A DNA stretch of 64,000 nt from Ferdinandcohnia sp036962685 (GCF_036962685.1 NZ_JBALOP010000010.1:1-64000); one strand, 5' to 3'; shown: positions 8,809 through 17,598, numbered from the stretch's first letter. Program-made: numbers and translations. Notes: generated by a model from the letters alone, not told the origin.

Positions 8809-9153
8809 ATGACTACACCAAATAATGAACTACCAGAAAAAACATGTTCCATTGAACGTCTTGTGACAATGGAGTCAGACGTAAAAAAGGTTTTAGAGGG
8901 TAAAAAAACAGCTACTCGCAGAAATGGTAGATATGCAGATGTTGGAGAAATCATGACCCTTGAGGGTCAACAATTTAAAATTGACCGCGTATACGAGCAG
9001 TCCCTAGGTGAACTTACGGATGAGGATGCGAATAGAGAAGGCTTCAATACGGTTGACGAATATAAAGAATCGATTCTTTCTTACCATCCAGGAATGCCAT
9101 GGCTCCCTCAGATGAAAGTATGGGTTCATGAATTTAGTAAGGTAGAGGAATAA
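8809..9153 (+). CDS. ASCH-domain protein
   Basis: A 114-residue protein with the ASCH fold from about residue 25: VLEGKKTATRR, then GEIMTLEGQQFKIDRVYEQSLGEL, ending EYKESI. ASCH proteins are PUA-like RNA- or nucleotide-binding modules, and some (YqfB) hydrolyse N4-acetylcytidine. Which role applies here is unknown. A strong AAAGGAG ribosome site precedes the ATG. Confidence 0.75.
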   Translation: MTTPNNELPEKTCSIERLVTMESDVKKVLEGKKTATRRNGRYADVGEIMTLEGQQFKIDRVYEQSLGELTDEDANREGFNTVDEYKESILSYHPGMPWLPQMKVWVHEFSKVEE

Positions 9154-9155
9154 CA

Positions 9156-9193
9156 GAAAACCCTTGTCGGCGTATAGATTGACAAGGGTTTTC
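9156..9193. terminator. Bidirectional terminator between the ASCH and DUF454 genes
   Basis: GAAAACCCTTGTC pairs with GACAAGGGTTTTC around a 12-base loop, between two convergent genes. Confidence 0.85.
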
Positions 9194-9195
9194 GT

Positions 9196-9621
9196 CTATT
9201 TATGAGTTGTTTTTTCAAAAAGTGACTGCTCATGAATCGCACGCGATTCTGGTGCTACAGTCTTTATTTTCGTAATGAAGTAGTAGTATTTATAGATAAC
9301 GACCGCGACTAAAAGTAATTTTACGGCGATGCTGTCTAGAATAATAAATGGGACTGCAATCATCGCATCTGCGGTTAATAGAATCGTCAGCTTTTGTCTA
9401 AGCGTCATTTCACGTCGCTTCACAAAGCCTTCTAAATGCTTTTTATATAAACTAGTGCTTTTAAACCAACGATCAAAACGGTCGGATCCCTTTACAAAGA
9501 AGAAAGAAGCAAGCAGCAATAGGGGCGTAGTTGGGATGAGTGGCAGCACAATGCCTACTACTCCAAGGCCTAAGAAAAGAAAACCTAAAACAATATATAA
9601 AAATTTCGTGACGCTTTTCAC
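9196..9621 (-). CDS. DUF454 (YbaN-family) membrane protein
   Basis: A 141-residue integral membrane protein starting at GTG after AAAGGGGG. The N-terminal helix pair with GLGVVGIVLPLIPTTPLLLLA and the following FFVKGSDRFDRWF are the DUF454 hallmark. Two more hydrophobic segments lie at about 83-115. Function is unknown throughout the family. Confidence 0.8.
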   Translation of the reverse strand: MKSVTKFLYIVLGFLFLGLGVVGIVLPLIPTTPLLLLASFFFVKGSDRFDRWFKSTSLYKKHLEGFVKRREMTLRQKLTILLTADAMIAVPFIILDSIAVKLLLVAVVIYKYYYFITKIKTVAPESRAIHEQSLFEKTTHK

Positions 9622-9805
9622 AAAATTGCCCCCTTTCTACAACTTTTCGAACCTTTTATTATTATACCACGTATCTCTTACTGGAAAACTAATGTCACAA
9701 AATAGTAAGATAATGAAGATGGAATTGTGAGGTACATCACTTAATTTTTTTATTATCATGTTATCATTAATCGTGGAATATGTTGTGATTGGGGGTTTCC
9801 ATCAA

Positions 9806-10261
9806 GTGGATGTCATTTATCAGGTACTTGTTTTCATACATATTTTTTCAGCCATCCTTGGCTTGGGCCCTGGCTTTATTTTAACAATAGTAGGGAAGTC
9901 AGCAGATACAATGACTGAGTTACGGCATTCCTTTGCAATCAGACATAGACTTCATATATTTGTCATGATTGGTGGTATAATGCTGCTTGTGACCGGTCTT
10001 TTAATGGGAGCGATTAATCCGTATCTATTTAAAATGGGCTGGTATGTGACAAGCTTACTGCTTTTTCTTGTTTCGTTAGCAATGGGGCCATTTGCTCTTA
10101 AACCTAAATCAAAGCCTGTAAAAGCGTTATTAGAATCACATCAAGGTGATGACATACCTGCAGAATACTATCCTTTAGCGAAGGCTCTTTTTAGAGTAGA
10201 GGATATTGAGAATACAATTTTTTTGATTGTCATTGCATTAATGATTTTGAAACCTTTTTAA
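9806..10261 (+). CDS. DUF2269-like integral membrane protein
   Basis: About 151 residues and four hydrophobic helices; VLVFIHIFSAILGLGPGF and the RHRLHIFVMIGG stretch resemble DUF2269 proteins. Conserved membrane His residues could bind haem, but this is inference. The GTG at 9806 is favoured because GGGGG lies about ten bases upstream; an in-frame ATG at 9758 has no ribosome site. A Rep-A fragment begins 11 bases after the stop. Confidence 0.65.
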   Translation: MDVIYQVLVFIHIFSAILGLGPGFILTIVGKSADTMTELRHSFAIRHRLHIFVMIGGIMLLVTGLLMGAINPYLFKMGWYVTSLLLFLVSLAMGPFALKPKSKPVKALLESHQGDDIPAEYYPLAKALFRVEDIENTIFLIVIALMILKPF

Positions 10262-10271
10262 TAAGTGTATA

Positions 10272-10340
10272 AGATCAAAGACTATGAACGCCACATCCTG
10301 ATGTCTTCGTCTTTGTGACCCACGTCGTGTGGGCCTAAAA
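10272..10340 (+). repeat. Rep-A copy 1 (3'-end element, truncated)
   Basis: Carries the central part of the Rep-A element (GATCAAAGACTA, the CACATCCTGATGTC hairpin, GTGTGGGCCTAAAA) in sense orientation 11 bases after the upstream gene's stop. The terminal hairpin and the distal CGCAAATACGCC part are missing. Confidence 0.85.
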
Positions 10341-10368
10341 TCCCCAACCATTTACTGGTGGGGATTTT
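10337..10368 (-). terminator. Terminator overlapping the end of the small membrane-protein gene
   Basis: AAAATCCCCAACCA pairs with the TGGTGGGGATTTT arm. The minus-strand stop codon (10352) falls inside the loop. Confidence 0.7.
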
Positions 10369-10630
10369 CTTCGATCGCTTGTTTCTTTTTGAATGGGATT
10401 GCTACTCCTTGTGTGAGCAGGCTTATGAAAATAGCAATTCCTACAAGTAAGGATGCCGTGATCCAAAAGTTGATACCGAATCTTACAAGTTGGAAAGCAC
10501 CTTCATAGTAATTTACTTCCGGTCGATTGATGTTGGATGAGATGATTGCTGCGGTGATATGTTTTGTGGCATACAAAAAGGCAGACACCGCGATAAAAAA
10601 GCAGCCAACAAACGCCTTGATTTGCTTCAT
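10352..10630 (-). CDS. Small two-helix membrane protein, function unknown
   Basis: A 92-residue protein with hydrophobic segments at about 5-30 and 50-73 and a basic C-terminal tail. GAGGGG precedes the ATG. I do not recognise a family. It converges on the DUF2269-like gene. Confidence 0.6.
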   Translation of the reverse strand: MKQIKAFVGCFFIAVSAFLYATKHITAAIISSNINRPEVNYYEGAFQLVRFGINFWITASLLVGIAIFISLLTQGVAIPFKKKQAIEENPHQ

Positions 10631-10745
10631 TTTACCCCTCTTCTCTATTCACTTTTTGTTAATCGTATCATGATTCCAAATGAGGGGACATATTACTTTT
10701 TACCTATGTTATTGGGACAAGGAATGCTAAGGAAGTTTAGGTTTT

Positions 10746-10910
10746 GTCAGAATCCATAGACTGTTAGGACTCAACTTTTGGAATTTGTTTGCACTGTGTC
10801 AAAATCAAGCGGTCATTCGGACTCAACCTCTCAAATTTTTTTGTACTGTGTCAGAATCAGGGGCTCATTCGGACTCAACCTTTGTAATGTGTCAGAATCA
10901 AACGTTTAAT
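10746..10910. repeat. 52-bp tandem array (GTCAGAATCA / GGACTCAACC core)
   Basis: Units start at 10746, 10798, 10850 and 10891: two intervals of exactly 52 bp, then a shortened 41. Each has GTCARAATCA, then TCATTCGGACTCAACC, an AT-rich stretch and TACTGT. It lies about 50 bases beyond the stop of the CoA-transferase gene and fills most of the 330-base gap. The rest of that gap shows nothing I recognise. Confidence 0.85.
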
Positions 10911-10961
10911 AGCCTACAAAAAAACCGCATAAAGAATCTCTTCTTTACACGGCAAAAATAT

Positions 10962-12473
10962 TTAAGCTTGCACTAATTCCTTTTGCAGCATTGTTCCTGT
11001 TTGGGCAAAGTTTGTGTGCCATGAGAATGCTTTTTCTAATACATGCGGTGTTTGCCCGCCTCTTGTTAGTGCTTCTTGGTAGTAGTCACGAAGCTGCCCC
11101 TTGTACATTGGATGTGCGCAGTTTTCGATTAGCAATTCTACACGTTCTCTCGGTGCAAGCCCACGTAGGTCTGCATATCCTTGCTCTGTTACGATGACAT
11201 CAACATCATGCTCCGTATGGTCCACATGGGATACGAATGGAACAATACTTGAAATGTTTCCGCCTTTTGCAATTGATTTTGTCACGAAAATTGCAAGACG
11301 TGCGTTTCGGGCAAAGTCGCCGGATCCTCCGATTCCATTCATCATTTTTGTACCTGATACATGTGTTGAATTTACGTTTCCGTATATATCTAATTCTAAT
11401 GCTGTGTTAATTGAAATAAGCCCGAGACGACGAATGATTTCAGGGTGATTTGAAATCTCCTGAGGTCTCATGATCAAACGGTCACGGTATTGGTCAAAGT
11501 TACCAAATACCTTTTTCATTTTCTCTTCGGATAGCGTGATGGAGCAGCAGGATGCAAAGTTTACTTTGCCAGCATCCATTAAGTCAAATACCGCATCCTG
11601 TAGCACCTCAGAGTAGACCTCTAAATCTGTAAACTCAGAATCAAGCATACCGTGAAGAACTGCGTTTGCTACTGAGCCGATACCTGATTGTAAAGGAGCA
11701 AGCTTCTCGGTTAAACGACCCGCTTCAACTTCTTTCCCTAAAAAAGTTAGGAGATGCTGTGCCATGATTTCTGTTTCTTCATCAGGTGGTACGATTGTTG
11801 ACGGAGAATCTGTTTGGTCTGTAAACACAATTCCCTTGATTTTTTCAACATCTACTTTAATTCCTGGTAAGCCAATTCTATCATCTGCTTTTGTTAAAGG
11901 AATTGGTTCTCTTTCCCCTTGCTTGCCTGGTGCATATAAATCATGAACTCCTTCAAGCTCTGTCGTTTGGGCAAGATTGATTTCAACAATGATTGATTTA
12001 GCATGCTGCGCAAATGTTAAAGAGTTCCCGATTGAAGTAGTTGGAATGATTAAACCATCTTCTTTAACTGCAATCGCTTCCAATATTGCGACATCGACAT
12101 CCATTACATTTGAACGAATTAATTCTGATGTATGTGATAAGTGCTGGTCTACAAATAAGAAGTCCCCATTATTAATTCCTTTTCTCATTGTTGGATCAGC
12201 CTGGAATGGTAAACGCTTACCTAAAATTCCTGCTTCTGCAAATAATTTATCAACATCAGAGCCTAATGATGCTCCAGTATATACATTTACTTTTAATGTT
12301 TCTTTCTCAGCTCGTTTTACAAGTGCGAATGGTACCGCTTTCACGTCACCCGCACGTGTAAAGCCACTAAGTCCCAACGTCATACCGTCCTGAATCCATT
12401 CTGCCGCTTCTTCCGGTGTTACAACACGGTTATGCAGACGGGTATCCTTAATGCGGTCTAGTTTGTAATTCAT
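10962..12473 (-). CDS. Acetyl-CoA hydrolase/transferase family CoA-transferase
   Basis: About 503 residues, the size of succinyl-CoA:acetate CoA-transferases (AarC/Ach1 group). Both lobes are present. The catalytic Glu is visible in YSEVLQDAVFDL and is preceded by the glycine-rich GIGSVANAVLHGM; GIGGSGDFARNARLAIF and the C-terminal GYADLRGLAPRERVELLI are also family blocks. It probably moves CoA between acetate and succinyl-CoA or similar acids. The second in-frame ATG (12471-12473) is used because AAAGGGG abuts the first. The LytTR regulator upstream on the same strand is a plausible controller. Confidence 0.88.
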   Translation of the reverse strand: MNYKLDRIKDTRLHNRVVTPEEAAEWIQDGMTLGLSGFTRAGDVKAVPFALVKRAEKETLKVNVYTGASLGSDVDKLFAEAGILGKRLPFQADPTMRKGINNGDFLFVDQHLSHTSELIRSNVMDVDVAILEAIAVKEDGLIIPTTSIGNSLTFAQHAKSIIVEINLAQTTELEGVHDLYAPGKQGEREPIPLTKADDRIGLPGIKVDVEKIKGIVFTDQTDSPSTIVPPDEETEIMAQHLLTFLGKEVEAGRLTEKLAPLQSGIGSVANAVLHGMLDSEFTDLEVYSEVLQDAVFDLMDAGKVNFASCCSITLSEEKMKKVFGNFDQYRDRLIMRPQEISNHPEIIRRLGLISINTALELDIYGNVNSTHVSGTKMMNGIGGSGDFARNARLAIFVTKSIAKGGNISSIVPFVSHVDHTEHDVDVIVTEQGYADLRGLAPRERVELLIENCAHPMYKGQLRDYYQEALTRGGQTPHVLEKAFSWHTNFAQTGTMLQKELVQA

Positions 12474-12571
12474 TTCTCCCATCCCCTTTATGAAATAGAA
12501 TATTAAGATAATTTTACCTATATTCTCTTATGGAAGAGGGATTTCGGGAACAAAGAACGATAAAATTAGAT

Positions 12572-12612
12572 AAAAAAGAAGAACAAGCCTCTAAAGCAGA
12601 AGATTTGTTCTT
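12572..12612 (-). terminator. Hairpin with U-tract upstream of the CoA-transferase
   Basis: AAGAACAA (12579-12586) pairs with TTGTTCTT (12605-12612); on the minus strand it runs into six U residues. It would end transcription coming from the LytTR gene through Rep-A copy 2. Confidence 0.7.
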
Positions 12613-12628
12613 TATCCAGAAAATTTAT

Positions 12629-12805
12629 ATCAAATACGCCTTGGCGTATTTGCGCCCAGATTTTTGGCCCACACGATGTGGGTGACAAAGACGAAGACAT
12701 CAGGATGTGGGGTTCTTGGTCTTTAATCTGTTTGGCGAAACGATTCCTTTAAAAATCTGTGGCATCCGCTGGAGGTTTCTAATTTATATTCATCCTAAAT
12801 TAGAA
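12629..12805 (-). repeat. Rep-A copy 2 (3'-end element)
   Basis: Read on the minus strand, the element starts at the LytTR stop codon with a 10-bp hairpin (12777-12786 with 12796-12805; TTCTAATTTA/TAAATTAGAA). It continues through the GCCACAGATTTT block, the AAAGAC...GTCTTT stem and the GCCCACA region, and ends in the CAAATACGCC/GGCGTATTTG hairpin. Confidence 0.85.
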
Positions 12806-13444
12806 TCCCAATAGTTTTCGAAAATAACTGGAATAGTTTTGGCTGACTGGGACTCGCGCTCCATTTTTCATTTCTAGTACGAACGTGGAATGAGTATCGG
12901 GATGAATTTCTTTTATTTGATTAACATTTACGATAAATGACCGGTGGCAACGGATAAAAAAGTCCTTTGGCAATGTATATTCGAATTCCTGAAGTGAGTA
13001 TTTATGTGTTCCTGAAAAGCCCTTTGTGTAAACATGGGTCTTCTTATCCTTTGCCTCCAGATAAAGACAATCAGAAAATGGGATGGGAACCCAGCCATCT
13101 GGAGATTTCACGGTCACAACCGATTTCCCATCTGTTAGTGCTGGATAGATCGCTGTTACACACCCCTCTAGCTCATTACCATGAAAAAAGGGTACCGCCA
13201 TTCCATGATAAGGAATGCCAAATACATCCCGATTGATAAATTCAGAAGCTTTTTGTTTGGAGGTAATCGCTTTATAGGCAATCGTCCCCTCTTTTACCTC
13301 ATCACCAGGTTTTATTTTTAGATCAATTCGTTTACTTGGTCGATAATAGATATATTCTTTTGTATTTGAGACAGCTATTGAAATTTCGTCAGAGAATAAT
13401 TCCCCAATCACATCTAAGAGAGAACTAAGAGTTATATCCTTCAT
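12800..13444 (-). CDS. LytTR-domain transcriptional regulator with sensor-like N-terminus
   Basis: A 214-residue protein. Residues about 108-214 form a LytTR DNA-binding domain (IPFSDCLYLEAKDKKTHVYT, DFFIRCHRSFIVNVNQIKEI, ARVPVSQNYSSYFRKLL). The first 100 residues look like a PAS/GAF-type sensory fold rather than a response-regulator receiver; no phospho-acceptor Asp pattern is seen. It is likely a one-component regulator. Its gene lies upstream of the CoA-transferase on the same strand, separated by Rep-A and a terminator, so regulation in trans is plausible but unproven. Confidence 0.82.
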   Translation of the reverse strand: MKDITLSSLLDVIGELFSDEISIAVSNTKEYIYYRPSKRIDLKIKPGDEVKEGTIAYKAITSKQKASEFINRDVFGIPYHGMAVPFFHGNELEGCVTAIYPALTDGKSVVTVKSPDGWVPIPFSDCLYLEAKDKKTHVYTKGFSGTHKYSLQEFEYTLPKDFFIRCHRSFIVNVNQIKEIHPDTHSTFVLEMKNGARVPVSQNYSSYFRKLLGF

Positions 13445-13606
13445 ATTTCAACATCCTTTAGTTTAAATCTAAAATCCACTTCTATTTTACAAGCTTTTGA
13501 ATGATAAAACATCTCCTTCGTTGAAATATTATTGAAGGCGTTTAAAATGGTATTTTCTTGTACATGAAGTATAATGGTAATAACCACATTTTTAGGAGGA
13601 ATACAT

Positions 13607-14083
13607 ATGTACCATACACTTGAGGAATTTTTACAAGACTGGAATTATGAAAGCAACGGAACTCAAAAAATTCTAGATGCATTAACAGATGATTCATTGT
13701 CACAAGCTGTTGCACCTGGTCACCGTACATTAGGTGAGCTCGCATGGCATGTTGTGACTTCACTCCATCTTTTTCTGTCTAGCGCAGGTTTAGAGTTTGA
13801 AGGCGCTAATGGCGAAGAAGTACCTACTAGTGCAAAGGAAATGGCAGATAGCTATCGTTCAACAAGCGAGAACCTAGTATCTGCAATCAAGGCACAATGG
13901 AATGATGGAACTTTGAAGGAAATCAAAGAGGTGTTTGGTCAACAAATGCCTGCTGCTGTCGTACTCGGAATGATGAATACCCACCAAATTCACCACCGCG
14001 GACAACTGACAATCCTCATGCGTCAGGCAGGATTAAGGATACCTGGTGTTTACGGTCCTTCCAAAGAAGAATGGGGCGCATAA
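13607..14083 (+). CDS. DinB-family (four-helix metal-binding) protein
   Basis: A 158-residue protein; AGGAGGA lies six bases before the ATG at 13607. The DinB/YfiT-like four-helix bundle is shown by GELAWHVVTSLHLFLSSAG and the C-terminal HQIHHRGQLTILMRQAG, which supply three His metal ligands. Members include bacillithiol- or mycothiol-linked transferases and stress proteins of unknown reaction. Nothing here fixes the substrate. Confidence 0.8.
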   Translation: MYHTLEEFLQDWNYESNGTQKILDALTDDSLSQAVAPGHRTLGELAWHVVTSLHLFLSSAGLEFEGANGEEVPTSAKEMADSYRSTSENLVSAIKAQWNDGTLKEIKEVFGQQMPAAVVLGMMNTHQIHHRGQLTILMRQAGLRIPGVYGPSKEEWGA

Positions 14084-14088
14084 TAGTG

Positions 14089-14126
14089 CACAAAAGGAGT
14101 CGATTTTTTACTCGGCTCTTTTTGTG
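14089..14126 (+). terminator. Terminator after the DinB-family gene
   Basis: CACAAAAGGAGTCGA pairs (with G-U pairs) with the CTCGGCTCTTTTTGTG arm, six bases after the stop. Confidence 0.75.
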
Positions 14127-14160
14127 TCTGTAAACACCTTTTAGTTGACATAATATTTTT

Positions 14161-14345
14161 CAATCAAACGTTTGTTTAGCGGTCAATCCTTTGGCGCGCA
14201 AGGGTTTCATTTTTCAATCAAGCGCTTGTTTGAATTTTTGCTTACAAAATAATCGGTATCTGAACGTTTTTCAATCAAGCGTTTGTTTAAACTACACCCC
14301 TTGCCCTTCAAGGGTTCCTGACTTCAATCAATCGTTTGTTTGAAT
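14161..14345. repeat. Four-copy array of CAATCAAACGTTTGTTT motif (about 54-bp spacing)
   Basis: The motif starts at 14161, 14215, 14272 and 14325 (intervals 54, 57, 53). Its centre CAAACGTTTG is palindromic in the first copy and varies (AAGCGCTT, AAGCGTTT, AATCGTTT) in the others. Between motifs are CCTTTG...CAAGGG-type dyads. It lies between convergent 3' ends. Confidence 0.88.
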
Positions 14346-14355
14346 CACCTATTTA

Positions 14356-15411
14356 TCATGCAGCTGCTTTTTCCTTCCTTCTGAACAACCATTTTAAAAA
14401 GCTAGGTACAATTAAAATGATGAATAAAAGACGTATAAGTTGGAGCGAACTTACGATGGCTGGATCTGCTCCGATGGCTGTCGCTGTAAGAACCATCTCA
14501 ACTATCCCGCCTGGTGCCAAACTAAGGATAGCTGTTGGTAAATTCAAATCTGAGAAAATAGCAAAAATATAGCCAAACCCAAATGAGATTGCTATTAAAA
14601 CCAAAGTGAGGACAAAATAAACACCACAATATTTTCCACCAATCTTTAAATCTCTCAAATTGATATTATTCCCCATCTTCATTCCAACCGTGATTTGAGC
14701 TAGAATTAGAAACCATTGTGGAATACTTGGTAGTCCCACTCCGACGATGCCAAGAATAGCTGTTACTGCAAGTGGCCCAATGACATATGCTGCTGGTAGC
14801 TTATTTCGAAGGAGCCATCCCACCAAAAGTGCTAATCCAAACCATAAATATACGTATACCGGAACACTACCACTATTTCTTGTTGCTTCATATGCATTTC
14901 CTGCACTAGAAAGGAACCAATGGCTCACAATAAACGGAACCATGAATACGACCGTTAACAAACGAACCGTTTGAAAAATTGTTACCATTGCGGAATTTGC
15001 CTTTAACGAATGGCTTGCCGCTACCATTTCAGAAAGTCCCCCTGGAATCGAACCAAAAACACTTGTCATCGGATCAATTTTTATAAACCGGGTAACAAAA
15101 ATACTATTAACTACACTGGCTGTAAGTAGCAAAATGGTCGTGATTAAAAATGGAATAATATAAGGATATACCGTTAAAAAGGTTTCCTTTGTAAAGGATA
15201 ATCCAAAGTAAATACCTAATGTTGCAAGTCCAATGTTATATAATCGTGCTGACACAACCATATTTCGATGAGTAACGGCTTTGTAAACAATCATGAACGT
15301 CATGGGCCCGAGTACCCAAGGAATCGGAAAATGTAAGAAATAGAACATCACACCCCCAAAACCCGCAACTATATAGGACACTGCTAACCCCTTTATTTGT
15401 GATAAATTCAT
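14356..15411 (-). CDS. AbrB-family membrane protein (putative ammonia monooxygenase/transport family)
   Basis: About 351 residues and ten or so hydrophobic helices. Two AbrB-duplication repeats carry the signature SVFGSIPGGLSEMVAASHSLKAN and LSLAPGGIVEMVLTATAIGADPAIV. Despite the AbrB name these are integral membrane proteins of unknown transport function, not DNA-binding AbrB. The second in-frame ATG (15409-15411) is preferred, with AAAGG upstream; the first lacks one. Confidence 0.8.
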   Translation of the reverse strand: MNLSQIKGLAVSYIVAGFGGVMFYFLHFPIPWVLGPMTFMIVYKAVTHRNMVVSARLYNIGLATLGIYFGLSFTKETFLTVYPYIIPFLITTILLLTASVVNSIFVTRFIKIDPMTSVFGSIPGGLSEMVAASHSLKANSAMVTIFQTVRLLTVVFMVPFIVSHWFLSSAGNAYEATRNSGSVPVYVYLWFGLALLVGWLLRNKLPAAYVIGPLAVTAILGIVGVGLPSIPQWFLILAQITVGMKMGNNINLRDLKIGGKYCGVYFVLTLVLIAISFGFGYIFAIFSDLNLPTAILSLAPGGIVEMVLTATAIGADPAIVSSLQLIRLLFIILIVPSFLKWLFRRKEKAAA

Positions 15412-15510
15412 TTTATGTACGACCTTTCTATGCAACTAATCTTCTACTATTAATATGCAGGAAAAGAACCACCTTTACAGAATATAATCTTTTAAAAGGA
15501 GGTATCTCAT

Positions 15511-15930
15511 ATGGAAAATTTTAAATTCTCACATACCATCCGTGTCAGGTATTCTGAAATCGATGGACAAAAAATTGTCTTTAATGCGCATTACCTTACA
15601 TATATCGATATCGGCTTTACTGAGTACATGCGTGAAATTCTAGGACCTAATTGGCTTTCTGATCAACACTCTTCCCAATTCGAACCGGTCCTTGTTAAAA
15701 GCACGGTCGAATACAAAAAACCGGCATTGCTGGATGACCTAATCAAAGTATATGTACGGGTTAATAAATTGGGGAATTCAAGCATTACCGTTGAAAGCAT
15801 CATAACACGGGACAATGAAATTTTAGTTGAAGCTGAAACCATTCAAGTAAATTACAATAATATTACAAAAACGTCGGCACATTTACCTTATGACATTAAA
15901 AATAGAATCAAAGAGTTTGAAGGTTTATAA
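15511..15930 (+). CDS. Acyl-CoA thioesterase, 4-hydroxybenzoyl-CoA thioesterase (YbgC) type
   Basis: A 139-residue single hot-dog domain. The N-terminal RVRYSEIDGQKIVFNAHYLTYID carries the acidic catalytic residue region of the YbgC/4HBT family, followed by LVKSTVEYKKPALLDDLIKVYV. It would hydrolyse a short or aromatic acyl-CoA in the cytosol; the substrate is unknown. AAAGGAGGT precedes the ATG. It is divergent from the AbrB-family gene. Confidence 0.83.
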   Translation: MENFKFSHTIRVRYSEIDGQKIVFNAHYLTYIDIGFTEYMREILGPNWLSDQHSSQFEPVLVKSTVEYKKPALLDDLIKVYVRVNKLGNSSITVESIITRDNEILVEAETIQVNYNNITKTSAHLPYDIKNRIKEFEGL

Positions 15931-15953
15931 TTAAGGCGCCAACATAATATTTT

Positions 15954-16030
15954 CAATCAAACGTTTGATTAGCGACTTTTCCTTACTCCACCAAGAGGTT
16001 TCAGAATCAATCAAACGTTTGTTTAGCTAT
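15954..16030. repeat. Two-copy CAATCAAACG array (54-bp spacing)
   Basis: Motifs start at 15954 and 16008. The left flank (ACATAATATTTTCAATCAAACG) repeats that of the array at 14161. It begins 24 bases after the thioesterase stop. The remaining 300 bases to the next gene hold a palindrome at 16078 and an AT-rich promoter region. Confidence 0.85.
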
Positions 16031-16077
16031 TTGCCCCCTTAACCCTAACCTCCTAATAGGTCTGATGTCCCTCTAAC

Positions 16078-16091
16078 CCTACTATAGTAGG
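16078..16091. promoter_or_regulatory. Perfect 14-bp palindrome
   Basis: CCTACTATAGTAGG is perfectly self-complementary, about 240 bases before the NlpC/P60 gene. It could be a protein site or a small hairpin; there is no U-tract. Confidence 0.3.
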
Positions 16092-16327
16092 AAAATTCCA
16101 CAGTGATCAATCAAATAAAATTACGTTTATTACAAATATATTTCGACATTCAATGGAGGGTTCCTTTATTTCAATCCTTGATTCTATTAGAGTTTGAAAC
16201 ATTACAATTTTAACAAAATGTAACAATTTCGCGACAAATGGAGAATTTAATAGAAATATATGATAATATGGGTAAGTATAATATCACGGTATAGACTAAA
16301 TAGATTAGTAAGAAAGTAGGAAATATC

Positions 16328-17467
16328 TTGAAAAAGACACTCGTAACTTTAAGTGCCACTTTAATGATAAGTGCCTTTTCTCCATATGTAATACAAACTA
16401 GTGCAGATACATTGAGCTCCCTTCAAAGCAATCTTTCTGAAACACAAACTGCTTTGAAAGAATTAAATGCTCAAATTGCGAAGGTAGACCAAGCGATTGA
16501 AGAAAACCGTAAAATGATCGCTCAAACAGAAGACGAAATCAAAAAGTCTGAGGAGCAAGTACATACTCTTCAAGCTGAAATAGACCAACTTGAAGAAGAA
16601 ATTGAAGCTCGTAATGAGATTCTTAAAGAGCGTGCTCGTATGATGCAGGAATCTGGTGGAACAATTAGCTATCTAGACGTTATTTTTGGTGCACAAAGCT
16701 TCGCTGATTTTATCAACCGAGTGAGTGCAGTTTCTACAATTATGCAAGCCGATCAAAAAATAATTGACGATCAAGCGAAAGCTATCGATCTAGTTAAAGA
16801 AAAACAAGACACGATTCAGGAAACATTAACTGCTTTACAAAGCAAAAAAGAAGAATTGGTAGCCATGCAGGGTCAAATTGAAGACCAAAAAGCTCAAAAC
16901 GATGCCTTAAAGGCTGCCTTACAATCAAAAGAACAAAAAACATTAGCAGATATCGAAGACCTTCGTGCTAGTATGCTTGCGGCTACACCTGCTGTTAGCA
17001 ATACATCAGCTACCGCTACTTCAACAACAACATCAACTGCTTCTGTTGCTGCAGTCCCAACCGCAACACCAAAAGTGTCAGGTTCAATCAGCACAGTTAT
17101 TAATGCGGGATATAAATACATAGGAAACTCCGTATATGTATTTGGTGGCGGTAGAAGCTCTTATGACATTGCAAATGGTCGATTTGATTGCTCTGGTTTT
17201 GTACATTGGGCATTTGCTCAAGCTGGCGTGAGTGTTGGAGCTAGCACTGATTCGTTAAAAAACCAAGGTACAGCTGTTTCAGTCAGTGATATGAAACCTG
17301 GTGACCTAGTATTCTTTAATACGTATAAAACAGATGGCCACGTTGGTATTTACATCGGTGGGGGTAAATTTATCGGTTCCCAATCCTCTACAGGTGTTGC
17401 CATTGCGGATATGACTTCTGGATATTGGAAGAATACATTTAACGGACGTGTAAAACGTATTATGTAA
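16328..17467 (+). CDS. Secreted coiled-coil NlpC/P60 peptidoglycan endopeptidase (CwlO-like)
   Basis: A 379-residue protein starting at TTG after GTAGGA. A signal peptide (about 1-27) is followed by a long coiled coil (about 30-215, PcsB/CwlO N-terminal type), a Thr/Ala-rich linker (about 218-255) and an NlpC/P60 domain. The catalytic Cys is in RFDCSGFVHWAF (near 288) and the His in GHVGIYIGGGKF (near 338). The protein should cut D-gamma-Glu-diaminopimelate links in the wall. In Bacillus, CwlO works under FtsEX control through the coiled coil; that link is by analogy. Confidence 0.9.
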   Translation: MKKTLVTLSATLMISAFSPYVIQTSADTLSSLQSNLSETQTALKELNAQIAKVDQAIEENRKMIAQTEDEIKKSEEQVHTLQAEIDQLEEEIEARNEILKERARMMQESGGTISYLDVIFGAQSFADFINRVSAVSTIMQADQKIIDDQAKAIDLVKEKQDTIQETLTALQSKKEELVAMQGQIEDQKAQNDALKAALQSKEQKTLADIEDLRASMLAATPAVSNTSATATSTTTSTASVAAVPTATPKVSGSISTVINAGYKYIGNSVYVFGGGRSSYDIANGRFDCSGFVHWAFAQAGVSVGASTDSLKNQGTAVSVSDMKPGDLVFFNTYKTDGHVGIYIGGGKFIGSQSSTGVAIADMTSGYWKNTFNGRVKRIM

Positions 17468-17472
17468 TGGAC

Positions 17473-17503
17473 AAGCATCTTCGTTTCGAAGATGCTTTTT
17501 TTT
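17473..17503 (+). terminator. Terminator after the NlpC/P60 gene
   Basis: AAGCATCTTCG pairs perfectly with CGAAGATGCTT and is followed by a T-run. Confidence 0.9.
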
Positions 17504-17598
17504 ATGGAAAATTATTGTTGGTTTTACAAGATGACTCGCAAATTGTTTTCATTTAATTTATTATAGGAAGGTAAGCTATCATACTGGAGTGACACATT

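Noticed and set aside
10559..10976. Two short plus-strand frames across the 52-bp array
   Set aside because: They reflect repeat composition; no ribosome site and the period is not a multiple of three.
14161..14345. CRISPR array (about 20-bp repeats with about 33-bp unique spacers)
   Set aside because: Only two to four degenerate copies per locus, a palindromic core, unequal spacing and no cas genes. The same motif recurs at four loci at gene ends.
16200..16260. WalR box upstream of the CwlO-like gene
   Set aside because: TGTTAA and TGTAAT hexamers occur on the minus strand, but their starts are 9 bases apart instead of the required 11.
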